DNA from: Tetrapyrgos nigripes
Taxonomy: Eukaryota > Basidiomycota > Agaricomycetes > Agaricales > Campanellaceae
DNA: 64,000 nt
Direction of reading: 5' to 3'
Assembly (NCBI GenBank): GCA_013368315.1
Contig: JAACJM010000234.1
Location: 62,001-126,000 of the forward strand
Shown: positions 1 to 11,444 of the stretch, one piece after another
Position numbering within the stretch: position 1 is the first letter of the stretch
Layout of the letters: every line of letters begins with the position of its first letter
Position numbers and translations under genes: made by a program
The notes under the pieces: model-generated
Told to the model about the DNA's origin: nothing
Seen by the model: only the letters and a program-made list of their open reading frames with translations
The model's database searches: none

Positions 1-2237
1 TCTGAAAGCTTCCGATTAGGTTCATAAAGGTCACGTCGGTCTGGACCCAGCTGCTGAGCCTGTTTACAAAGATAGAATCCAAGACCTATAGAAAGTGAGT
101 ACAATAAGCGAACAGAAATTAACAAGTTTGTGATACTGACCTTTGGCCTGGCCTCGACCCTGGTCCAACGTCCATAACAAAATACCAGTCATATTTTCAG
201 GACGTAGCGATAATGAATGAAGATGGCGGAATTTGATTGGGCACCCAGTATCATGCATGACAATATCATGGATCTTTTCGAAAACGAGACAGTGGGCCTC
301 TGCGGACTCTCTGTTGAGAAAGGCCCTTGCAAAGACAATACCTGGTAGATAGGTAAGAGCAAGTCAATGAGATTAAACACAATGACTTACAGGCATCGTC
401 TACCCGCCCTAGTAACTCAAACTCCATAAGACCTGCTACTCTTTTGAAGGAAATGTCACTCTGCACATAGGAGGCTTGTAGCAAAAGCTGACTTTGCTTA
501 GGTGTCATAAAAATTGCAAGACGAAATAATTTTGAGGAGAGTGTTCCATCAGCAACCTCCACGTTGATAGAGTCTTCTCGAAGATTGTACTCTTCAACCA
601 GTCATATATAATGTTGACTTGCCGGTATGTTCAAGTCTTGCTGCATCTTGAGGTGTATAAGACCTAGTGTAGATGTAGTTAAGTCCAAGTCGAATAAACA
701 AGAGAGGCAACACTCACCATGCCAACCAGTTCCCTCTGGGAATGCAGAAGCTTGAGCCTGCTCAATGTATGAACGCAGATGCTCTGCGTTTGCGAGTGAA
801 GGGTGAAGATCTGCGAAAGTCATCTCACCCAATCTTGACAGTGGAAATTTACGTTGCAAAAAGGACTGGGCCACTGGATGCCGAAAAAGACAACGGGGAG
901 TCAGACCAGCGAGCTCAGTACCAAATGAATACAGCAACTGTAATATCTCGTCTCTCAATCTTGCTGGAGTTTTGGACAGAGTAGGAATAGGATGCGAATG
1001 GATGCCCGAGCAAACAATAAGTACTCTGGGACAGCATTGATGATACTGAGGGAGTGGCTCATAGACATGAAATCTACAAGAACACTGCAAAGAAATCATT
1101 TCAGACATCAGCATTGTTCCTGAAGGAGATCTGTGCTGGTAAACTGTAGGCGAGTTAGTGTGAAATCTGAAAGTTGAATCTCGATTCAACACACACCACA
1201 ATTGACCCTCTGGCTACTGCCGGATTGTATATTGGTACATGGTGAAAGTGGCCCATATCCTGCTGATCGCGCCTCTTCCTCATAGATTGATATGTTTTCA
1301 ACATCGTTTTGGAAGAGAGCCATTAGGTACAGCTGGTGAACAGCTCCACGAGAGATGGTGAAGTCGACAAGATGATTCCGTGATGTCTGCGGATGATAGT
1401 GCTCGCAGCTAAGAAAATATCATCAATAAACCCCAAATGCACAAATAACAGGAAACACACCGGAGATACAGCTCACCGCTGTTCGTGAAATGTAGCTGCA
1501 CTCGTCCTTGGCAAGTGGGTCTCCCCATATTTCCGCGCTTGGCCTTGGTTGGGCTACGATGGATCTTCTCCCATTCCGCCTGCTCGGCTTGAGTAAAGTA
1601 CATGGCCTCCTGTAAACTCGCCATGCATCCCTTGTCTCGTACTGATGCCCAATATGCAAGCGTCTTCTCAAGTACATCACGAGAAGGGTTGGATTTGTGT
1701 TGATAGCGCTGATACGTCAACTGGATCTCCAATTCGTCCCGAGTAGCTAGGGTGTGACCGGAAAGACTGTACTTCGTGTCCAGGAAAGGACAGACCTTTA
1801 CACCTTGACCTGAAATGCATGTTCATTAGTCTGCTTGAAGAATAGGTATAAAAATTACATGTAGAGGATGATTTCCGACACAAAACTTTCTCTCCATTGA
1901 TATCAAGCAGTACTTCACATGTCTGATTGACTGCGCCTCTGGGGGATCCAAGAGAATAAGCAACGTTGTCTATAGGATTGGACCAATTGTTGATATCAAT
2001 AGGTATAAGGTGGCCCACCAACTCGTCTCCGAGCGCAGTCTCAGGATATTCCAGTATTGTACCTTCTGGATAATGCAACAGCTTCAACAGGTGAGTTTGA
2101 CGATTGAGAGCGACGTCATATTGAACAGAAGTTGATAAGGGCGTAGATAGGAAGCCTGGTGCTGGGTTGAGGAGATCGGAGATGCGGCAAGAAGCTGGAG
2201 GACAGTCGACGAGTGCACTGATAGGTAGGGCTGGCAT
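1..2237 (-). pseudogene. MULE-transposase-like multi-exon gene (3' end off window), one in-frame TGA
   Basis: The frame starts at ATG 2237 (MPALPISAL). Spliced exons are 2237-1859, 1809-1461, 1408-1197, 1143-718, 663-391, 341-141 and 85 to beyond the left edge. All introns are 49-55 nt GT-AG. The N-terminal part has cysteine motifs (CQGVKVCP, LRCEHYHP, CSCRF) and an HSHPIP box typical of a large Agaricomycete family. Further on, QSDISFKRV resembles the first catalytic Asp region (DxxFK) of Mutator-like transposases, followed by MHDTG and LDQGRGQAKGLG. That makes transposon origin or a domesticated transposase likely. The only break seen is TGA at 602-604 (HYI*LVEEYN); after it the same frame runs on unchanged for over 150 codons. 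I recognise the family by motif only; the transposase assignment is inference. Confidence 0.6.
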
Positions 2238-2410
2238 TCGGGCAAGTATGAGACCCAGCTGCAGAGGGCAAGGTAACGCCTTTATGCGTTAAGGCGTATG
2301 CGTACATCGCGATCTGGCTGTAGTGTTGGCGTTCTATCTGCTGGGTTTTCCTGTATTCAGCTGGAAAAGTTTTTCTGCATAATAAAAATCATATTACGGT
2401 GCCTAAGCTA

Positions 2411-2939
2411 CAGTGATTCTGAAAGCACAATTAGAAGTGGAAGAAGAAGGATGGGGAAAGCTTGACATACAATAGTACTAGTAACAAGAGCCATTGGGCA
2501 TCACAGTTCCGTGTACAGCAGAGCAGTTGCCATACCATACCATGCTAGTCAGAGTCCGCTCTTGAGAAAAAAGGTCGATGCCGTCGGGATCCTCGCGTCC
2601 AGATTGGCTGGGGGCGGGTGGAGTCGAAGCGTGGGTACAGCAGTCCACGTCAAGTAGGATTTGGGAGGACGAAGTCTTCAGTGATTCTGAAAGCACAATT
2701 AGAAGTGGAAGGACGGGAAAAGCTTGACATACAATAGTACTAGTAACAAGAGCCGTTGGGCATCGCAATTCCGTGTACAGCAGAGCGTTGCCATACCATA
2801 CCATGCTAGTCAGAGTCCGCTCTTGAGAAAAAAGGTCAATGCCGTCGGGATTCTCGTGTCCAGATTGGCTGGGGGCAGGCGAAGTCGAAGCCTGAGTACA
2901 GCAGTCCACGTCAAGTAGGATTTGGGAGGACGAAGTCTG
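2411..2939. repeat. Direct duplication, two ~265-bp copies in tandem
   Basis: Copy 1 (2411-2678) and copy 2 (2679-2939) both begin CAGTGATTCTGAAAGCAC and end GGGAGGACGAAGTCT. They differ by a few substitutions and short indels. The repeat lies just upstream of the start of the MULE-like gene on the minus strand, so it may carry duplicated promoter sequence. Short open frames inside it look like chance. Confidence 0.85.
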
Positions 2940-3835
2940 AGGAAGCGAACAACGACAAGCATGATGGTTGTCACAGAGTATGGCGATGTTTGGTCCATCC
3001 CCAGCCAGAGCCCGTCGTTAGCCCATCAGGAGCCAGATGCTGGCGGTACGCATAGAAGCAAAGCTAATCGAGTTATAACAATTGACTAATCTCTCCTAGC
3101 TGTAGACACTAGAAGAGATCTAGAAGCTTTTCTTCAGACGACAATCTATCTATATCTATATAGAATGCGACTACCCGTGTGAGGATTTCGACGGCTAATT
3201 AACCGAGTAAGGCACAAAGTCACGTGATCTGCATAACCTTCCGACGGAAACAACTGCCACCACTGACGGCCGCGCTTACTGCTGGTAATAAGCCCCTGTC
3301 CGTCTGTTTTCCCAGGCAAACTTCACTACCTATGTTCCACAGCATATATGCTACATACCTCAATGAATATAGCAAAAAGGTCCCCGTAGAATATATGAAG
3401 ATGTAAATAGCTCAAAAAAGCCTTAGATTCTACCATACTGAGGTCAACTATTAGTAAATTGTAAGAAAGCATACTTTCCTCAGGTGACTAATGATGGAGG
3501 AAGATTTGGACGTGTGAGTGGGAGGATGTGGGTAGATATGGGGGTGGGGGTGGCTGATAGTATCCTTGCACATCCTCAATGGTAAGTATGTAATGTACAG
3601 CATATGTATGATAAAAATGTGAAATAGTGGCAGGGGTAGTATAATCTCAGTAAGTCTGGCCTGGCTTTGGCACATAACATCCTCAACACTAATGCACAGA
3701 ATTTTTCAAATTTTAATGACTATGAAGGACAGTACAGAGTATATTTACTTCATGTGTTTTGAGCAGACTGAAACTAAACCAATGTAGGCTTGAACCAAGT
3801 TCTCAAAAACTAATGCTTATAATAACCATGTATAT

Positions 3836-4172
3836 ACCCTTTTTCAAGGTGTGCAGTGCTGAGTGAGGGAAGTCCAGAGCTTAATAATAAAAAAGAGTGA
3901 GGGCTGAAGGTCTGAGTGGATTATAACCTGAGTTAGTTAGAATGAGAAGATGGGGCTGCAACATTACTAATGGCCATACCCTTTTTTGAGGTGTGCAGTG
4001 CCAAGTGAGTCCTCATAATAAGTAACCCTGTATATACCCCTATTATCGAGAACGAGGCGCCAGCCGAGTGAGCGGGGTCCAGGGGCACAGCCCCGGCGAG
4101 CTGTGAATCCGTGCTGTAGGCAGGTGCGAGCGATAGCGAGTCATCGTGCCGAAGGCACGGGTTCACAGCTCG
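3836..4172 (+). repeat. GC-rich structured repeat, one preserved and two degraded copies
   Basis: The preserved copy starts near 4053 (GAGGCGCCAGCCGAGTGAGC) and contains GGGTCCAGGGGCACAGCCCC. It ends in a 17-bp inverted repeat with one mismatch, 4097-4113 against 4156-4172 (arm CGAGCTGTGAATCCGTG). Inside this is a second hairpin, CGTGCCGAAGGCACG, at 4145-4159. Two related units, near 3843 (AAGGTGTGCAGTGCTGAGTG) and 3984 (GAGGTGTGCAGTGCCAAGTG), look like the same start with CpG changed to TpG or CpA. Function unknown; a structured non-autonomous element is possible. Confidence 0.5.
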
Positions 4173-4390
4173 TCCGATAAGAATTGAAAGAAAGGTCCGA
4201 GTCCATCGTATCACGTGTGTGGTCTATGTACCCTCAAGGCTCCAACTCTGGCTCAACGATGTCGACGAATCTCTTCCTTTCAGCCCGACATTCATGAGCG
4301 CGATTGTGGAAAGAAAGAGGAGAAATGCACTCAGCATATTCAATATAAATACTTATGCACAGGATCCGTCTAGCTGTCAATAGGGAACAG

Positions 4391-4690
4391 TACGGGTATC
4401 CCGCGGGTGAAAATTTCCAACCCGTACCCGTACCCGCCAAAACCCGTACCCGTGAAGACGGGTCAGGGGTCTGGACGGGTCCAACGGGTCAGAGCGAAAA
4501 CCCGCGGGATAATAGCATGTACTTACTAACTCGACACGGAAATAAGGGAAACTGCAAGTATGGGATCTCTTTCAGTGACTAAATAGTGTAAATCCTTCAT
4601 CAAATAACTGATTAGAATTCATGGTTCGACGTTACAGTTGGTGATGACGGGTTGAATACCCGTAAGACGGGTCTCAGGTTTTAGGCGGGT
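4391..4690. repeat. CCCGTA-rich palindromic repeat (MITE-like)
   Basis: Many copies of CCCGTACCCG and its complement ACGGGT occur here. A perfect 12-bp inverted repeat TATCCCGCGGGT lies at 4397-4408 against 4500-4511, and more ACGGGT units follow to about 4690. The arrangement is that of a short fold-back or subterminal-repeat element. No target duplication could be defined. Confidence 0.5.
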
Positions 4691-4945
4691 TTGGATATGC
4701 TGACCTCTATATTGGCACCTGCCAGAATAGGAGGGAGTACACCGTAAATAATTAAAGTAGGTACAAAGTCGACGGAAGGAGTGAGAGTGAGGCCAGCTGC
4801 CAGCTGCCAGCGTACGCTCGACTTCCTGCTCGTTCGAATATTCGATATGACAATCTAGCTAATCAGTCCCTCAAAATGCTTGTGGCTTCCCGTTCCCACT
4901 ACCATAAGCACGCTGGCCATGGTCATATGTCATAAAATCTAAATC

Positions 4946-7667
4946 CTACTCGTCCCTCGGTCCTCCATATGTATATTTAGAGCCAGATTGTGTACTTTCC
5001 GAGACTGATTCCGCTATGCCTGCTCCAGCGTATGGATGATAGTTTTTTCGAGATCTGGGAGGGGTATCATGACCATACTGATTCTGGCGTTCGACATCGT
5101 CATCTGGATATGGGCCCCTAATCAACTGTGACTCTCCCTGGACAGTGAACTGCGGCCTTCTCGATCGAGAAGGTGGCGATGTCCAAGGTCCTTCCGGATG
5201 TGCAGAAAGAGTTTGTGTCGGAGTTTGATGCGTTGGAAATTGTAAAGTCGTTGATTCACTCTTGGGAGAGTTGAACGCGAGTTTAGACTGTTTTTGTCGA
5301 AAATCCGTCAATCAGATTCGTTCTGCGTAGGATTGACGAGCTGACTGGCTGGCTGGATGAGTTAAGGGCTTACCAAGGGATAACTACCTGTTCCAACCTT
5401 GAAGGAGGAGGGATAATCAAGTTGTCAGCGTCGACGTTAGCGTCTATCGTCGGCCAACCGAAAGCGAAAAGACAAATAAAAAAAGAACGAAAAAAACGAT
5501 CAAGGATCCTTTGCTTACCTGCGACCCCAAACCCGCAGTATGACTTGTGGCCTCACTTGAGTCGAATAACGCGTTCGGCCCCATCTTCTGCAAGTGTATT
5601 CTTTCTCGCCACTTGTTACGAGCGTTTATACTAGAGAGGAAAGAAGAAAGAAAAAGGATCAGAACAGAAAATTCATGTAATCCTCGTCATGGAGATGGTA
5701 AAGGGGGGAAGGGAGAGGAAAAGCCAAGAGGAACATACCTGCTCAACAATGTATTCGAGTATAGTTTCGATAGTGACAGGTCCCAGGAGAAAAAGCTATA
5801 CATAACACGAAAACACGAATCAGGACGAAAATCAAACAATAAATGGCGTGTATACGCATAAGCAATGGCGTGCTGTTCAGCATCCCGGGAAGGGGAGTGG
5901 GCAGGGGGAGAGGGTTTCAATGGTCTGGAGATCTTATGAGTACTTACACCGTAGTATGCTATACACAGAAACAAGAAGTCAGTAAGGATATGCTCATCGA
6001 TCAAGCAAACAACTTGAAGCCTTGTAAGCACTTACCGGAAAGCTAACCAACACAATCGCCTCTGCAAACGCGGCTACGGCAGTGATGGCGCCAGTTTGAA
6101 CGGCAACTAAAAGTGGTAAGTGAGTCAAAAATTTCCACCGGATAATAAGAAGAGGCACATCGTATAATCCTATCAATCTGATCATTAAGCTGAGATACTT
6201 TAGGTCTCTTCTTTGACTATAGTCCAGTAATTCAGTGGTGAGGGGTGAGAAGCCAGGTCCAGATACAGATAATGATTCGAGATTTCGGATTTATAAGATC
6301 ATGATCAAGGTGGGATGGTGTATCGGAAGGTGGAGCTCAACGAACGAATCTGATCAATAAAAAATACCACATACCAACCCATACACCAAACACACAGAAA
6401 TAAGTATATCCGCTGCGGCAGAAGTTACGAGCCATGTTATGGGCGCTGCTTCGAAGCTGTCAAATGTCTGAAACTGAGGTGAATTGGCTAGTGAGATAGT
6501 TAGCCATATTGAACCGACTAGTGGGTAAAGTAGGAGTCATGAGCCCATATCGAGAAAATTGAAAAAGGATACACTCACCAAGAGAAGTAATAGCCAATGC
6601 AGTCGCTAGCATGAACGGTATCCAAGACTGCATGATGACGCGAATACGCCATGCCATGAAGATCTGCACGGGTGTCGAGATCAGAGCCTAGTGAGTCGTG
6701 ATGTCGGTGGGTAGGATTAATTGTCATTGAGCATTCTTCAATTTGCTTGGGGTAAGGACTCACGGTGACGACAGGATCTGAAAAGCAAAAGCGGCGGAGT
6801 TAATGTCAATATCATTGGAACAATGGATTGGGATGGGGGATGGGGATTGGGGTAGGGGTACAGGTTGAAGTGGAGTGATTCGGGAGTTGGCTTACTTACC
6901 TGCACGTAAAACTGAGGAAACGGTTCATGGATTGTAGGATCAATACGGCTGAGTGGCTCGGAGAGCGGGAAAATGGAAAACAAACATACAAAGTGGAGAA
7001 TCAGCAACGACCAGAGGATCACCTACGTAGAAGGAAGCAACGCAAAAGCAACGTAAGTTTAGGTCCAGATTCTGATCAGCTATGACGCACCAAATCGTGT
7101 TAACAAGGGCTCGTATACAATCGCTATGTCCAATACTGTATTGGCAGTCTCGGCGAGGAAGAGATATAGGACCTGTGGTATGTGATGACAACGTTCCATA
7201 GGACTAGGTCAAGCTCTCCATTTCGAAGAGAAAGTTCGAACGAGTACGACTTGCCAGCAGTTTCATCCAAATCTTATCCCTACAGCGGCGAGTTCAGAGT
7301 CAGGCTAAGTCATAAAACAAATGCTATTGCAACGCACCCTCGACATGTCTGGAGATAGGTTAACGCCTAGAACTGTCCTCAATCATTGCTTCAACGACCC
7401 ATATCCTTTTGAAGCCCACCTGAGAAACGAATACCTAGTAGAGAATCCACAATTAGTCGTGCAACGAGCCTCAGTGGATGAGTGGACTGTAGACGTATAC
7501 TCACCCCGTACAGAGCAGTACTGATAAATGCACCGATGAAAAACGGTACGTATCTATAGCCGGAGCAACACCGCATCAGAGAGAGTAATCGGACACAAGC
7601 AGAGCACTTACACTTCAGTCACCGTTGGAGGTTTCGGAGCACCTGGAGGAAGTTCCAGTCCTGACAT
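4946..7667 (-). CDS. DUF6534-type multi-pass membrane protein
   Basis: ATG at 7667 (MSGLELPPGAPKPPTVTEV) is followed by many very small exons; the first is 7667-7612 and the second 7553-7505. Spliced in order, recognisable pieces are YVPFFIGAFISTALYG, MKLLVLYLFLAETANTVLD, LRADPVVTALISTPVQ, IFMAWRIRVIMQSWIP, TFDSFEAAPITWLV, SAAADILISVCLVYG, VQTGAITAVAAFAEAIV, LSLSKLYSNTLLS and INARNKWRE. These follow the order of the Agaricomycete DUF6534 family: about seven hydrophobic segments ending in the SLSKLYSNSLL...LNAR box. The tail is a hydrophilic Pro/Ser-rich stretch ending GGPRDE with TAG at 4946. The function of the family is not established. One intron (7254-7173) appears to use a GC-AG boundary. 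No stop or frameshift is required, so this looks like a working host gene. Confidence 0.85.
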
Positions 7668-10588
7668 GGTGAGAAGACAGCAAGGGAAGGTAAGGGATCT
7701 TCCAATTTATAAGATTTCAGGGGAACATACCTATATCAGGGCCCCAGGCGGGGGACTCGTCGTTGATAACTCAAGCCTCGCTGCTCACACAGTTTTTTTG
7801 GAAACATGATCCCGATCACTGAAATCACTGGAAGCAATGTTATTCAAACAGGGGGTAAAAAAAAGACACTGCATAGTAACGGACGGGCTCAATTTGATGC
7901 TGCATTGCTAGCGCGAATCAAAGGCTGAGTTGAAACACAAAGGGTGGGATCGCTAGCGGTGACAGCATGCGTTTCTTTCGATAGAAGCTGCATTAATGAG
8001 GTAGATATAGCACCCTGATGTCGTAGTCCAATGATTGATACTCTTCAAATTACCCTCACAGTAAGAACAAGATAACTATGAGTATGGTACGTTATAAATT
8101 GCAGAAAAATTACCGTCAGTAGCACTAGACCTTTACATGACACCAATTAATGAGTGTGGCAGAGAACGAAGTAGGCGATTTGCCGTACCGAGGACGACGT
8201 GAATGGGCCGGAGGAGCCACATATAGAAGCACGTGAAGGCGCCTCGTCGTATTCCTGCAACGAAAGGTACAGATAGCATGCTAACCTATTGGAAACAGAT
8301 AATAAAGGGATGAAGGAGTATAAGAATGGTCCTTATATTCCTGAGAGCCTGCTAATAAACTTACAAGAATGTGCTAGGGGTATATAGTGGCCCGGACATG
8401 GTTCTGACCATGATGAGGAGAAATATGACATAAAACCCTAAATATACCTGCATAAAAGTGGTCTATAGAAGGTAGGAAGAGAGTAGACTGTGTACTAGAG
8501 AACGGCGACGAGGGCTATATCCCTCTATGGTGCACCTCACTTAGTCACAGTTACTATTAACAATTTGTCATAGCTGGACATAGCCGCCGCATAGGGCGTA
8601 GCAGCAGCCTTGCACCCTTCCTTTCCTCCCATTCCTCTTCTGTTACCAAATGTCCAGTAGAAAGCAAATAAACAAGGAGTATATTGACTGCAGCTAATAC
8701 ATCTACGAGTGTATATGTACGTAGACAGATAACCCGGAACCATCTATATACTATATTCGACTCGAGAACCTGTCATACCTGTAAGTTGGAGTCAAGGCAC
8801 TTCCGCAACTCTTGAAGGACAGCCTAAGGGCCCGGCGAAACACGAAAGAGCGTGAAGATTACACTTGACGAGAACTTGCGGGTCAGACTGGGTCTTGAGG
8901 CCTTGAGGACTTGCTTGATCTGATAGGCACAGACAGAGACCTATGGTCATTAAACTCGACGGAAACTTGCGGGTCTTGAGGCCTTGAGAGCATGCTTGGT
9001 CTAACACAGGCTTCGGCTCAGCTGCGCTGTCCTTTTGCAGAAGCCGTTCTTGAGGAGGATGGGCTGGAGGTCCACGGTGATCCATTTGATGAGCAGAAAA
9101 GAGATAGCACGGAGCCATGGAATCTTGTAGGCGCAAGAACGCCCTGCCAGCGTGAAGGGTGGAAGGAAAGATAAAAAAAAAAAACGCCAAGTTCAACTCT
9201 GACTCAACAAACTCACGTGCAGCGTTCGGCAGATTGGCGGCCCCGGACCAGAGGCCTAATTTGGACGACGGTAGCCGCAGTCCGCTCTCACGAACCAGCA
9301 CGAACCCTGACAACGTCAACAGCCGAGGGCTTTCGAAAGTTTGTGGCAGCGCTTTCACAATTTGTTAAAAATATCACGGTCACAGATCTAAGCTCGCAAA
9401 ACTGTTAACAAATTGTAATTTCAAGGTGCAGCCGTGTAGACTAGCGTGACCCGGAGTCCCGGAATGTTGAGTTCCCACTTGTCATCCAGTTGAAAGAAAG
9501 ACATACGCAAGACATACGCTTCGATTCCGATCTCGGGATGGGACTAGTGTTAATGTATGAACAGCACACAGACGTGGGGCATTCTCGCGCTACACAAAGT
9601 CTTGACTGGGGTTTGACGGGGGTATCTATTAACACTGGCACCGTGCAGGCTGTATCTCCGGATTAGACGGTGGCGTGAGCTTCCCGTCACCATACCCCTC
9701 CCACGAACAGAAACATTGTCCTCGTCACATCAAAGATTGTTCATCAATGATACGAACTCTTATTGCTTCGCGTGGAGCAGACTCTTTAAAATCACTTGTG
9801 GATAGAGAACGGTGGAGTTGTACACCTGAGATGTTCATGGACACAGAAGAACACTCACTGCAAAATTTTGGGGAAGGAAATCCCGATAAACGACTCCTGT
9901 AACGTCGTAGATTGTGGTAAATTTTTTGTGCTACCGGATCGGATTGGGTCGGATACAGACTGGTGCGGAAGTTGAGCTTCATCAAGGACGACGGCTTCCC
10001 TCTGATCAAGTCCAGAAACCTGATGCAGTAGGAGACAAGTAGGAGATAGAAGTTCAAGAAAAGCGTAAAAAACAGGCCCGGTGATCTCGGTTCGGTAGCT
10101 GGCGCACGTTTGACTTCAACACGTCACAAGCCGAGACTCGGAGGACGCGTTCTTTTCACCTCCTACCACTTGTCTACCATAGGTCGCGTCCATTCAAGAG
10201 CGGTAATACCTCTCTCAGGCAAGTCTATGTAAAGTTTTGCTAATTTATCACCTCTTACACCACTTGTGCTAGTCATCTCATATGACTATCTTTGTAAACG
10301 ACAACGAATTGAATGATGTAGGCTCCGCTTGCTATTTGCGGAGGCCTCCGGAGGTGCGAGCACCTCATCCGATACCTCTCTCCCATACATCCATTTATCG
10401 TTTCTCAACACCTTTCCAAGGATCGGATGCGGCGGGTGCTGTGGTTTGCAGCAGATACCCGTCGCATATATATCTTTTTCATCCCTTTCGAGATTCACCA
10501 GTTTAACTTTTTCCCAGACTTTGCACACGCTTTTCTTCTGTTCCCGCTACGCCATCTACCTCTCATTCCTACATCCCTGCATCCTGAC
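7668..10588. other. No gene recognised
   Basis: The longest open frame (9358-8792, minus) has low-information composition and no family motif. A short imperfect direct repeat (ACTTGCGGGTC ... TTGAGGCCTTGAG) lies at 8863-9003. The start of this interval contains the promoter of the DUF6534 gene, but no distinct element can be named. Confidence 0.4.
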
Positions 10589-10896
10589 ATGACCGAAGAT
10601 CAAAAAGGGAAAGAGAAGGAGAAGCCTGCTCCGCAGACCCCAGCTGCGAAAGCTTTCTCCCAGATGATTGAACGTTCGACACTGTCCGTACCTAGTGACA
10701 CTGGGTTTAGCTCCATTCGCTCAGGTGCAGATGCTTCGAATGAAGCTGGTGTTCGAGCTCGATTTCGTTTGTTCCTGCTACCAACACAGATACTACCAGT
10801 TCTTCTTCACAAGCACCCACTGCTTCTTTGAAAGTGTCCAACGCTTATGTTACTGCACCCGCACCAGCGACCTCATTGGCAGATGAGAGTACATGA
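10589..10896 (+). pseudogene. N-terminal fragment of a decayed gag-like/retroelement protein
   Basis: A hydrophilic N-terminus starts at ATG 10589 (MTEDQKGKEKEKPAPQTPAA, then AKAFSQMIERSTLSV). After about residue 50 the frame shifts, and the coherent reading continues in another frame as VPATNTDTTSSSSQAPTASL and KVSNAYVTAPAPATSLADES, up to TGA at 10894-10896. It is probably the 5' part of the gene continued at 11445-12389, with 10897-11444 inserted between. The link is inferred from order, strand and lack of any other start for the downstream frame. Confidence 0.45.
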
Positions 10897-11444
10897 CTAT
10901 GCAATGAGATCACAAGAATCACTTTAGCTTGTGATTAGTTGGTGGAAAATGTGTTAAAAGGAGAAATAATGAGAGTAGAGGTTGAAGTACAATTACAAGG
11001 CCGAATGAAATGAGGATGAGTTGTTTACACTCCCTTTCTGCTTGTGGCTATGTTCTTACGTTCCCAACTTCTTCCCTCCGATTTTTCCTGAGGTTGATCA
11101 TCTGTTTGCCCCTTGGGTTGGCAATCCGGTCTGCTGGGTTTGACGTGTCCTCCTGGACATTTCTTCCTTGTTCTGCTCATGATGTTGACTGGAACTTCTC
11201 TGCTTCATTGCTCTGGTGCAATTATTCTGACCTATCAACTCTGGATATTGATTACAGGTCAATTCTGCCTATTGACTATGGCTCAACGTTGTTTATCTAT
11301 TTTGGCTTCTTGTCTCTCCACTATGGCCCAATGTTGTTTATTTTTTGCTGCCCAATGTCTCATAACTACACTGTCTCAATGTTGTCCACATTATGGACTT
11401 GAGGCCTCATACTTGCCACGTGTTAGCATTGGTCCACAACCACT
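10897..11444 (+). other. Intervening segment with a Helitron-terminus-like end
   Basis: This non-coding segment separates two parts of a decayed gene. It has an imperfect internal repeat (CTATGGCTCAACGTTG / CTATGGCCCAATGTTG near 11276 and 11322). Its last part (11403-11447, GAGGCCTCATACTTGCCACG then AGCATTGG and CCACAACC) closely matches the minus-strand sequence at about 29257-29210, just after the Helitron coding region. It may be a non-autonomous relative of that Helitron, but its borders are not proven. Confidence 0.35.

Larger units (their letters stand above)
2940..4945. other. Gene-free stretch with repeats
   Basis: No coding sequence was recognised on either strand. The stretch holds the GC-rich structured repeat family at 3836-4172 and the CCCGTA-rich palindromic segment at 4391-4690, described separately. 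The rest is AT-rich unique-looking sequence. Confidence 0.5.

Noticed and set aside
2411..2939. CRISPR-like array
   Set aside because: Only two long adjacent copies with no spacers, in a eukaryotic genome.
4053..4172. rRNA or tRNA fragment because of high GC and hairpins
   Set aside because: No conserved rRNA or tRNA core; degraded relatives nearby suggest a repeat.
8792..9358. 188-residue open frame on the minus strand
   Set aside because: No recognisable motif, odd composition with a Phe run from a poly-A tract, and no intron structure typical of genes here.
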